In this document: piece after piece, positions 8,095 through 16,951 of the stretch | How positions within the stretch are numbered: the first letter of the stretch is position 1 | Layout: each line of letters starts with the position of its first letter | Source of the DNA: Aeromonas simiae | GTDB taxonomy: Bacteria; Pseudomonadota; Gammaproteobacteria; Enterobacterales; Aeromonadaceae | Direction: 5' to 3' | Assembly: GCF_000820125.1 (NCBI RefSeq) | Contig: NZ_CDBY01000093.1 | Coordinates: 17,889 to 55,877 of the forward strand | DNA: 37,989 nt | Program-made: the position numbers and the translations under genes | Notes under the pieces: generated by a model | Seen by the model: only the letters and a program-made list of their open reading frames with translations | What the model was told of the DNA's origin: nothing | Databases searched by the model: none

Positions 8095-9564
8095 TTACAT
8101 CATCACCACGTCGAACTGCTCCTGACTGTAGAGCGGTTCGCTGACCACCCGCACCTGCTTGCCGATGAACACCTCCAGCTCGGCCAGGCTGTGCGACTCC
8201 TCGCCGCGCAGGAACTCGGCCACGGCCGGTGCGGCATAGACGGTGAACTGATCCGCGTCGTAGGCGCGGTTGACCCGGATGATCTCGCGCAGGATCTCGT
8301 AGCAGACCGACTCGACCGTCTTGACCCGGCCGCGCCCCTGGCACTCGGGGCACTCGGAGCAGAGCACGTGTTCGAGGCTCTCGCGGGTGCGCTTGCGGGT
8401 CATCTCCACCAGCCCGAGCTGGGAGAAGCCGTTGACGTTGGTCTTGGCCCTGTCTTTGGCCAGCGCCAGCTCCAGGCTGTGCAGCACCCGGCGGCGGTGA
8501 TCTTCCGACTGCATGTCGATGAAATCGATGATGATGATGCCGCCGAGGTTGCGCAGCCGCAGATGGCGGGCAATGGCCGCCGTCGCCTCGACGTTGGTGT
8601 TGAAGATGGTCTCTTCCAGATTGCGGTGGCCGACGAAGGCGCCGGTGTTGATGTCCACCGTGGTCATCGCCTCGGTCTGATCGATGATGAGGTAGCCACC
8701 GGATTTGAGCTCCACCTTGCGCTCCAGGGCGCGCTGGATCTCGTTCTCCACGTCATAGAGATCGAAGATGGGCGACTCGCCGGAGTAGTACTCCACCTTG
8801 TTGGCCAGCTCCGGCACGTACTCTTCGCAAAAGCGCTTGAGGGATTCAAAGCTCTGGCGTGAATCGACCCGGATCTTGTCCAGCTCGGCCCCGACGAAGT
8901 CGCGCACCACCCGAAACGCCAGACTGGGATCTTCATAGATGACCCGGCACGGCGGGTACTTCTGCTTACGCTCGAGGATCTTGCGCCACAGCCGCTTCAA
9001 GAAGGCCGCGTCCTGCTCCAGCTCCTGCTCCCCCACCCCTTCGGCGGCGGTGCGGATGATGAAGCCCCCCAGCTCGTCCACATAGCTGCTCACCACGCTC
9101 TTGAGGCGCTCGCGCTCGGCTTCCGACTCGATGCGCTGAGAGACGCCGACGTGGGCGCTGCCCGGCATGAACACCAGATAACGGGAGGGCAGGGTGAGAT
9201 CGGTGGTGAGGCGGGCCCCCTTGGTACCGAGCGGATCTTTGACCACCTGCACCATGATGTCCTGCCCCTGGCGCACCAGCTCGGCGATGTTGCCGGCCTG
9301 GAACTGCTCTTTCTCCTTGATCGCCACGCACTCAGTGTGCGGGACTATGTCGGAGGCGTGCAGGAAGGCGGCCTTGTCCATACCGATATCGACGAAGGCG
9401 GCCTGCATGCCGGGCAGCACCCGGCTGATCTTGCCCTTGTAGATGTTGCCAACGATGCCACGCCGAGCCTGGCGCTCCACGTGGACTTCCTGCAACTGGC
9501 CGTTCTCGACCAGGGCGACCCGGGTCTCGGACGGGGTGACGTTAATCAACAGTTCTACGGGCAT
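8095..9564 (-). CDS. rng: Ribonuclease G
   Basis: RNase G is a 5'-end-sensitive endoribonuclease that matures the 16S rRNA 5' end and decays some mRNAs. The 489 residues match E. coli RNase G almost end to end, including the last residues DVVMM. Visible features are the S1 domain (GIVGNIYKGKISRVLPGMQA, then VDIGMDKAAFLHASDI), the RNase H/DNase I-like catalytic core with DINTGAF and IIIIDFIDM carrying the metal-binding aspartates, and the CSECPECQGRG zinc-link near residue 405. It lies 78 bases after maf and directly abuts yhdP. Confidence 0.98.
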   Translation of the reverse strand: MPVELLINVTPSETRVALVENGQLQEVHVERQARRGIVGNIYKGKISRVLPGMQAAFVDIGMDKAAFLHASDIVPHTECVAIKEKEQFQAGNIAELVRQGQDIMVQVVKDPLGTKGARLTTDLTLPSRYLVFMPGSAHVGVSQRIESEAERERLKSVVSSYVDELGGFIIRTAAEGVGEQELEQDAAFLKRLWRKILERKQKYPPCRVIYEDPSLAFRVVRDFVGAELDKIRVDSRQSFESLKRFCEEYVPELANKVEYYSGESPIFDLYDVENEIQRALERKVELKSGGYLIIDQTEAMTTVDINTGAFVGHRNLEETIFNTNVEATAAIARHLRLRNLGGIIIIDFIDMQSEDHRRRVLHSLELALAKDRAKTNVNGFSQLGLVEMTRKRTRESLEHVLCSECPECQGRGRVKTVESVCYEILREIIRVNRAYDADQFTVYAAPAVAEFLRGEESHSLAELEVFIGKQVRVVSEPLYSQEQFDVVMM

Positions 9565-9642
9565 AGGTCACTGCTTCCTGATGTGTAAAGGCTTGAAGAG
9601 GAACAGCGCAGCCGCGCCCGCACAGGGAGCCACGAACCGACT

Positions 9643-10221
9643 TCAGCGCTGTTCCAGAATACTTCTGATCAACAGGTCCGTCTCCAGCAGGGGCAGGCCG
9701 ACCACGGCGCTGTAGCTCCCCTCGATACGGCTGACGAACTTGCCGGCAATCCCTTGAATACCGTAGGCGCCGGCCTTGTCACACGGCTCACCGGTCTGCC
9801 AGTAGGCCTCGATCTCGGCCTCGTCGAGCTTGCGAAACGCCACATTGGTGGTCACCAGCCGCACATCGCAGCGCCCGGCACTGGCCAACGCCACCGCCGT
9901 CATCACCTGATGCACGCGGCCGGAGAGGGCTTCGAGCATGTCTTTGGCATCGAGCAGATCGGAGGGTTTCTCCAGCACCCGATCGCCGAGCACCACTATG
10001 GTGTCGGCGCCCAGCACGGGCAGGGCCGCGGGGGCGATCGCCGCGCCCGCCAGCGCCTTGTCGCGGGCCAGCCGGCAGACATAGTCCTGCGGTTTCTCGC
10101 CGCTTTGGCGCTGCTCGGGCACCTCGAGCTTAAGCACCTCGAAGCGGTAGCCCAGCTGGGTCAGCAGTTCACGCCGGCGCGGTGAGGCGGAGGCCAGATA
10201 GAGTTGAGTCGAATTTGCCAT
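9643..10221 (-). CDS. maf: Maf/YhdE nucleoside triphosphate pyrophosphatase
   Basis: Maf-family enzymes hydrolyse non-canonical and some canonical NTPs (dTTP, UTP) to monophosphates, guarding nucleic acids from modified nucleotides and affecting septum formation when overproduced. The 192 residues begin [20 protein letters not shown], the family signature, and contain VPE, the GADTIVV loop, [10 protein letters not shown] and [11 protein letters not shown]. The start at 10221 gives the canonical N terminus; the frame extends back to 10281 but only inside mreD. It begins two bases after the mreD stop, so it is in the mreCD transcript, as in many gammaproteobacteria. Confidence 0.96.
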   Translation of the reverse strand: MANSTQLYLASASPRRRELLTQLGYRFEVLKLEVPEQRQSGEKPQDYVCRLARDKALAGAAIAPAALPVLGADTIVVLGDRVLEKPSDLLDAKDMLEALSGRVHQVMTAVALASAGRCDVRLVTTNVAFRKLDEAEIEAYWQTGEPCDKAGAYGIQGIAGKFVSRIEGSYSAVVGLPLLETDLLIRSILEQR

Positions 10222-10223
10222 AA

Positions 10224-10709
10224 CTACTTGATATTGAAGCGTCGGCGCAGTTGACGCAAGACCAGAAAGACCCAAGGCCACATCAACATGGTGGACAGGG
10301 TCGACCAGAAATAGACGAAATTGAGGTTGGCACGGCTAAACAGATGCTCGGCCCAGAACACAGTGATCTTCCCCACCATGGTCAGGGCGCCCATGATGAT
10401 CGCCTGCTGCCAGACCGAGAAATTGCGGATCTTCTGGCACTGGAACGCCGCCAGATAGACCATGATGGCCATGGCCATGGCACGCACCCCGAGCGTGCTG
10501 CCAAGCAGCACGTCGAGCAGCAGACCGGCGACCCAGGCACTGCCCACGTTGGCCCGGTGCGGCAGGGCCAGCGCCCAGTACACCAGCACCATGGCCAGCC
10601 AGTCCGGGCGAAACGGCGAGAACTGGATTGGCAGCGGCAAAATGGAGAGGCTCAGGGCCAGCAGGATCGACAGCCAGACCCAGATCCGGCCACTTGCAGG
10701 TTGCAGCAT
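10224..10709 (-). CDS. mreD: MreD, rod-shape membrane protein
   Basis: MreD is a polytopic inner-membrane partner of MreC and the Rod complex that directs lateral peptidoglycan synthesis. The 161 residues contain about five hydrophobic segments (for example [18 protein letters not shown] and [13 protein letters not shown]) with the conserved [17 protein letters not shown] region, and end RRRFNIK. The ATG shares one base with the mreC stop (TGATG), indicating coupled translation. Confidence 0.96.
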   Translation of the reverse strand: MLQPASGRIWVWLSILLALSLSILPLPIQFSPFRPDWLAMVLVYWALALPHRANVGSAWVAGLLLDVLLGSTLGVRAMAMAIMVYLAAFQCQKIRNFSVWQQAIIMGALTMVGKITVFWAEHLFSRANLNFVYFWSTLSTMLMWPWVFLVLRQLRRRFNIK

Positions 10710-11596
10710 CAGGGCTTCTCCGGACTCGCGGCGGCGCCAGAGGAAGCGGCAGCCTCGTCGTCATGCATATCGGGGCGCTTGTCAGTCCACAGCAGCAGCA
10801 TGTAGCGCAGTCGGTCGAGCGGCACCAGCGGCTTGGCCTCGACCTGGGCGAACGGCTTGCCCTCGATGTAATCAGAGCGGGTGACGGTCGCCACCGGGTA
10901 GCCTTCCGGGAAGCGCCCCCCGAGGCCCGAGGTGACCAGCAGATCGCCGACCTGGATGTCGGTATTGCGCGGCAGGTTGCGCAGCTCCAGCTTGTCCAGC
11001 TCACCGCTACCGGTGGCGATGGCGCGCAGATCGTTGCGCAGCACCCGCACCGGCAGCCCGTGGCTGGAGTCGGTGATGAGCAGCACCCGACTGGTGGTGG
11101 AGCCCACGTGCAGCACCTGACCGATGACCCCCTGATCGTTGATCACCGGCTGGCCGTTGTAGACGCCGTCGAGCGCCCCCTTGTTGATCAGGATCTGATG
11201 GCTAAAGGGGTCGGAGTCGACCGAGATGAGTTCGGCCACCATCTTGCGCGACTCTTTTTGCACCGGCGAACCGAGCAACTCGCGCAGGCGCTGGTTCTCG
11301 TGCTCCAGATGCTCCATCTGCAACAGACGGGTACGCAGGGTAAACAGCTGCTGCTCCTGCTGCTTGGTCTGTTCGATGAGATCGGAGCGGGTCTGCACCT
11401 GATCGGACATGGAGTCGAGCAGCGTGCCGGGGGCATTGGCAAGGTATTGCAGCGGACTGACCAAGGAGCCGAGGTAGACGCGCACCTGTTCGAAGGCGTG
11501 AAAACGGGAATCGGCCACGATGGCGGCGATGGAGATGACGACTGCCAGGAACAGCCGTAGCTGGAGCGATGGGCCTCGGCCAAATATCGGTTTCAT
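10709..11596 (-). CDS. mreC: MreC, rod-shape periplasmic protein
   Basis: MreC links the cytoplasmic MreB filaments to PBP2 and the elongation machinery. The 295 residues show a short cytoplasmic N terminus (MKPIFGRGPSLQLR), one membrane helix (LFLAVVISIAAIVAD), a coiled coil around residues 65-115 and the double beta-barrel domain (PVINDQGVIGQVLHVG, LLVTSGLGGRFPEGYPV). The C terminus is Ala/Ser-rich. It is separated from mreB by an intrinsic terminator, so it needs read-through or its own promoter in 11597-11685. Confidence 0.97.
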   Translation of the reverse strand: MKPIFGRGPSLQLRLFLAVVISIAAIVADSRFHAFEQVRVYLGSLVSPLQYLANAPGTLLDSMSDQVQTRSDLIEQTKQQEQQLFTLRTRLLQMEHLEHENQRLRELLGSPVQKESRKMVAELISVDSDPFSHQILINKGALDGVYNGQPVINDQGVIGQVLHVGSTTSRVLLITDSSHGLPVRVLRNDLRAIATGSGELDKLELRNLPRNTDIQVGDLLVTSGLGGRFPEGYPVATVTRSDYIEGKPFAQVEAKPLVPLDRLRYMLLLWTDKRPDMHDDEAAASSGAAASPEKP

Positions 11597-11685
11597 AAGT
11601 CGTTACTGGGGCCTGTTGCCATGGGTCTAGGACGCAACCATAACACGTCGCCGTAGGGCAGCAGGCGCCTGGCTGATAAAGTCAC

Positions 11686-11711
11686 AAAAAAGAGCCGGCA
11701 GGCGCCGGCTC
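11686..11711 (-). terminator. Rho-independent terminator between mreB and mreC
   Basis: The perfect stem GAGCCGGC (11692-11699) and GCCGGCTC (11704-11711) encloses a four-base loop. Leftwards it is followed by six T (A-run 11686-11691). It lies 8 bases after the mreB stop and should make mreB transcripts far more abundant than mreCD, in line with the protein stoichiometry known in E. coli. Confidence 0.9.
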
Positions 11712-11719
11712 CATTTCTG

Positions 11720-12808
<1,089 letters not shown>

Positions 12809-12836
12809 TTACCAATGCCCATCCCGATGAGCAAGG

Positions 12837-12865
12837 GCGCAAGGGGAGTCAAGCTCCCCTTGCGC
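12837..12865. terminator. Twelve-bp perfect hairpin between mshQ2 and mreB
   Basis: GCGCAAGGGGAG (12837-12848) pairs perfectly with CTCCCCTTGCGC (12854-12865) around a five-base loop. Reading leftwards there is no T-run after it, so it is not a classical intrinsic terminator, but its position 87 bases after the last msh stop suggests it ends or protects the msh transcript. The mreB promoter must lie between it and 12760; a weak TTGCTC/TAAAGT pair with a 17-bp spacer is visible there. Confidence 0.5.
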
Positions 12866-12951
12866 GACAATTTATGCTAGTCATCACTCACTGCAGAGCA
12901 CAGCTCCCGTCTTAACTTCCTGACGGCAAAGGCGTTGCCTGTGCGCGCAGA

Positions 12952-14796
12952 CTAGCGGAACGACTCGCGGCGATAGATGATGCGATCGTTGCCACGGCTG
13001 TTACCAAAGATGGCGACCCCCTCGAGTGTGTCAGGATCCGACAGCCACAGCGGTTGATCCGGTTGCTGCGACAGATCCACCTTGTAGGGCACCCGCAATG
13101 GCTGTTTCGGCGCCCCCAGATGCAGTCGGGTCAAGCCGGCCGCCACTTGAGCCAACGAGGCCCCCGGCGCGTTGTTCCCCAGCCCGATACCGATGCTGCC
13201 ATTGGTAAAGGTGAGGCTCTGACTCGCCGCCTGGTACGACTGCTCCGGGTCGCTGAACTCATAGCCGCTCAGATCGAGGCTGGTGCAATAATCCAGTTCG
13301 TTGAGCTGCCAATCACCGCGGTAGAACTCCACCTCCTGCTTGAGGGCCAGCGGCTCGCTGTCGACCCCCTGCTCGGTCGCCACCTTGAGGCGGCCATAGC
13401 GCAGTTCATACTGGCCCAGGAGTTTGGCATCGCACGCATCCCGCTCCACACAATCCCCCGTCAGTGCCGGGTTCATGTCCAGATCGACGAGTTGCGAGAG
13501 GCCGCCGTCACGATCATCGATGCGCAGCCCAAACTCCAATGCGATCAGCGGATCTTCCGGGGCATCCCCCCGATCGAAACGGGTGTTGAGCAGCAGCTTC
13601 TCCCCATCCTCTCTCTTGACCTGATAGAGGCCGGCGGCCCACTGATCGCTCGGGCTCATGGCAATCCGCTCGCTGAGATCCTCACCGCTCTTCTGGTTTG
13701 CCGCCACCAGGGTGATGTCACTCTTGGCAAACTCATCCCGGTAGTTGTAGGTCACCCCGCCCATCTTGTTGCGCGCAGACAGGATAAAGGCGCTGTTAAA
13801 GGGCTGGCTCATGTAGACGAAGTTGGCGCAGGTCGAGTTCAGCTCCGCTTCGCTCAGGGCGAAGTCCCACGGCACGATACGCCCGACCGGTTCGCTGTGC
13901 GCCGGATCGATGGTGTAACCAAAGTAAGTCTCTTTCGGGGTGGCGGTCAGGCGGAAGACCCCGACATCATCCAGAGACTGATCCATACGCTGGAGCGAAC
14001 CGGCGGCCCGCTGGTGGTGGTAGCTCTTGAGCTCAACCCCGGCATTGACCCCCCCTTGCGGGGCCACCACTTCACTCCCCAGCTCAATGTTCGCCATCTC
14101 GAAGTTCGGAGTGGTGCCATTGCCGCTGCAAATATCGTTGTCCCCCGCCTTCTCCCAGGCCATGGCACGGATGGTCATGGGGAAGGCCTCGCCCGCTTTG
14201 CGGAAGATATTGCAGCTGACATCACCAGCCTCACACACGCCCTCGTCTTCGGTGGTGATACATAGGCCCACCGGACGGGTGACAAAGATACCGTCCCCCT
14301 CCTGGCTCTCCATCTCCAGCCCGGATTCAACCCCGGTGCCGTCGTAACGCGCCGAGATCTGCACCTGACCGGCATCGGGATAGCGCACCGCCAGCGGGGC
14401 CTCACCCTGAGCATTAAATTGCAGTGGCAAGGTCACCGGCGAGCTGCCGACCACGCTGCCGTTGATGCTGACCTGATTCCCGAATGTATTTTCATTCGGC
14501 AAGACATAACGGCTCGACAGCGCGACATTCTTGGTGACATTGGCAAACCCCGGCACACAGCGTTGCGAGGTATCGTCTTTTTTCACCGCCTTGAGCAGCC
14601 CGCTGAGCGGCTCGTTGGCATAACCATCCGGGATCTCCACCACAAAACCGCTGTCGGCGAAGGTGAGGGTGCAACTGTCTGCGCTCGGCGAGCCACCCGC
14701 CGCGCGGCACAGGGTCTCGCTATACGGCTTGGTACCCGGCTCCGAGCTGGCCACCCCTATGGTGACGTTACCCGGCTTGTTACCCCGCAGATCCAC
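12952..14796 (-). pseudogene. Second mshQ-like gene, C-terminal part (out of frame with its N-terminal part)
   Basis: This 614-codon frame is clearly the continuation of the gene beginning at 16687: it starts within the segment equivalent to RGNQPGVLTIGVASS of the intact mshQ and aligns with that protein to the end (both close with VDLSQQPDQPLW, then DPDTLEGVAIFG). It forms the DUF6701-type C-terminal region of MshQ, a surface-associated MSHA protein of uncertain function. The GTG at 14796 lacks a ribosome site, so independent translation is unlikely. Removing one G from the five-G tract at 14829-14833 fuses it to the upstream part, giving about 1244 residues. Downstream lies the 12-bp hairpin, then mreB. 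Confidence 0.8.
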
Positions 14797-16687
14797 CGTG
14801 ACACTGCCGCCAGTGAAGGTGACATCGGCCCCCGCCCACCCACTGACCGGCGGCGCCGTTGTTATCCAAGCTCAGATGAACCGTGACCGGCTCGGTGATG
14901 AGTTCGGTACAGGCCTTGTTGGCACAAGCCCGAATCGTCACCTGCTCCGGGCTACAGGTCAGCCCCTGCCCGCCGTGCACCAGCTCGAAGTGATCGACCA
15001 GCGTCCCCACCGACGAGGACTCCAGTGCGCACACCTCGATATTGTCGAGCTCGTGAATGTTGTGCGATGCCCCCGTTGAGCCGGTCAGGGAGATCATAAA
15101 CTTCTCCGGCAACGGCGCCTGGCCGGTCTGGCGCAAGACATCAAAGGGCTCGACCAGCGTCACAAAGCCACTGCCCGTGTCCCGTCTGACCGAGACCAAG
15201 GCCTGGGAGGGATCGCGGGAGTCATAGGTGATCTCATAGAGATAGTTGGCATCCTTAGTGTTATTGACAGCGGGTGAGAGACAGGTTCTGTCTCTCGACG
15301 CGTCACTGCACGTGCCGGTCAGGTAACGGTACCCTGAGCGCTCCTTACCGGAGCCGCGAATGGTCACCGATTGCTGGAGCCGTTTACCCTGGTTGGAAGA
15401 GCCGCCCTCTTTGGAAAAGTTGCCGTACTCATCCAGGCCGATCCCCAGCCAACCACCGGCAAAGCCATCTCTCTTGTTATTTTTCTCATCGATAAAGCCG
15501 TAACCAAGCGGCCCACCAAAGGCCCCAGGCCAGGGGGAGACATCCGCATCGGAGAAGACCAGCGCCATGCCGTCAGCCCCATTGCCACCATAAGCATAAT
15601 GATTGAAGGTGATGGTGATCAGGTTCTCTGCCGCCGGGAAGTGCCAGAGGTAGGTGCTGGAGGTGGCCTGATTTTTCACCGCCTCCGTCAGGCGCAAACG
15701 CCCGTTGACAATCGAAGGGGTAAAGTTCCCATTACTGACCTTGCTGACCCAGTTATCGCTGAGCGAGCCGGAGAAATCATCTCTAAAACAGGTCAATTCC
15801 GGTTCGGGATTCGGCTCCGGCTCTGGCTCCGGGGGCTCTTTGTCATTGACGGTCGCATGCGAATTCATCTTCAGCTGACGAGCGGTCAGACGTCCGTTTA
15901 CTATCGCATTATTTTCCATCAGGATAACTTCCTGACTATAGATAAAGCCATTGAAGGTAATTTGGTTACCTACAGTGAAATTTTCATGGCTCATCCAAAC
16001 CAGTGCACCATTATTATCCGTGTTTATTTTTGTCTGGTTGTTAATGGCCAGGTTCTTATTGGTATATATATAGGTGTCACCACCTGACAGTTTTATCTCA
16101 GCCCCAGAAATCGAACCGGAAGAAACAGTATCGATATAATAATGACCGCGACCAAAGATCAGCACCGGGTTGTTATTCAATGACAGTGTTTTAATCCTGA
16201 CCTGCCCATTAGGAAGCGTCAGTTTACAGCGGTCATTGACCGTCACTTGAGAGTAGTCGCCGGGCTCCAGCGTTAACGCGCCATCGCCAGGGCAAGTGGC
16301 AGAGCCGCCGCTAAAGGAGGGGTAGAGACCACTGGCCGTATCACCATTACCCAGAACATTAAATAACCCGCGAATCGAATGCCCGGTTATTTGACACTCC
16401 TGCATGCCTCCCTTGCCATCATCGCAATACTCTTTTTTATTGGGGTTGGCAGAGATGTCACAAAAATTTAGGGCCTTTCCCCCAGTGCCATTAATCTGGA
16501 CCTCATTATCCAGAACGAGCTGTGGCGTGTATCCTTTCTTGTCGAGTTTAAAGCACTCTGACTCACTGTCACCATGGTGCCCCTGAACAACGGCAGGAAA
16601 TATCGTTTTGGTATCTACAGTGCTGCCATAGCTCCATGCAAAGACATGCAGCGGCAACACAGCCAGACACAACCAAAAAAATCTCAT
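14780..16687 (-). CDS. Second mshQ-like gene, N-terminal part with lectin-like domain (frameshifted)
   Basis: The 635-codon frame starts with a signal peptide (MRFFWLCLAVLPLHVFA), preceded by GGAG seven bases upstream. A beta-solenoid-like region follows (about residues 120-275, repeated short strands such as KTLSLNNNPVLIFGRG and RLTARQLKMNSHATV), then a Pro/Glu linker (about 283-297), then an L-type/concanavalin-like lectin domain (about 298-550: FRDDFSGSLSDNW, GADGMALVFSDADVSP, GWLGIGLDEYGNFS). The start of the DUF6701 region comes next (DHFELVHGGQGLTCSPE) before the frame is lost after about residue 618. The first 800 bases are distinctly AT-rich compared with the rest of the cluster, suggesting separate origin. 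As it stands the product would be a truncated secreted lectin-like protein. Confidence 0.8.
   Translation of the reverse strand: MRFFWLCLAVLPLHVFAWSYGSTVDTKTIFPAVVQGHHGDSESECFKLDKKGYTPQLVLDNEVQINGTGGKALNFCDISANPNKKEYCDDGKGGMQECQITGHSIRGLFNVLGNGDTASGLYPSFSGGSATCPGDGALTLEPGDYSQVTVNDRCKLTLPNGQVRIKTLSLNNNPVLIFGRGHYYIDTVSSGSISGAEIKLSGGDTYIYTNKNLAINNQTKINTDNNGALVWMSHENFTVGNQITFNGFIYSQEVILMENNAIVNGRLTARQLKMNSHATVNDKEPPEPEPEPNPEPELTCFRDDFSGSLSDNWVSKVSNGNFTPSIVNGRLRLTEAVKNQATSSTYLWHFPAAENLITITFNHYAYGGNGADGMALVFSDADVSPWPGAFGGPLGYGFIDEKNNKRDGFAGGWLGIGLDEYGNFSKEGGSSNQGKRLQQSVTIRGSGKERSGYRYLTGTCSDASRDRTCLSPAVNNTKDANYLYEITYDSRDPSQALVSVRRDTGSGFVTLVEPFDVLRQTGQAPLPEKFMISLTGSTGASHNIHELDNIEVCALESSSVGTLVDHFELVHGGQGLTCSPEQVTIRACANKACTELITEPVTVHLSLDNNGAAGQWVGGGRCHLHWRQCHGGSAG
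14829..14833 (-). other. Five-G tract with frameshift that splits the second mshQ
   Basis: The coding strand reads GGGCGGGGGCC here. In the upstream frame the tract continues into codons for CHLHWRQCHGG and a stop at 14780; one G fewer gives W-V-G-G-A-D-V-T-F and continues smoothly into the downstream frame, which aligns with the intact mshQ. The shift is +1, not the usual programmed -1, and no slippery heptamer or ribosome-stalling element is evident. It may be a real mutation, slipped-strand variation or a sequencing error. Confidence 0.75.
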
Positions 16688-16951
16688 TAACTCACTCCAT
16701 CAAAACCCGGCCACCATTGACCATAGCGACCAAAAATCTGGATGCCTGTATCGGCGTGACACCAATACCCTCACCAACTCTGATAGACGCGATTCCATGT
16801 GCTGGTCACAAAACGGATAGAAACACCGGATAGCGAGGTGAGCCTAAGATTTCACCACCCTCCCACTCCATGGAGATATAACGTTCATTACAATGTCCTC
16901 GGTCATACATAGACCGATCACTTCAACAGCGGCATCAGCGCCTGGCGATGA
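16688..16951. other. Spacer between the two mshQ genes
   Basis: No gene is supported in these 264 bases. They contain a ribosome site for the second mshQ (GGAG at 16695-16698) and a small hairpin (TCGGTC/GACCGA around 16899-16917) shortly after the mshQ stop without a T-run. The size, in an operon whose other junctions are mostly overlaps or gaps of a few bases, suggests that the second mshQ is a later addition and may have its own promoter; I could not find a convincing one. Confidence 0.4.

Noticed and set aside
14780-14870. Programmed ribosomal frameshift in the second mshQ
   Set aside because: The needed shift is +1 at a G-run, with no slippery heptamer, shift-prone stop codon or stimulatory site visible.
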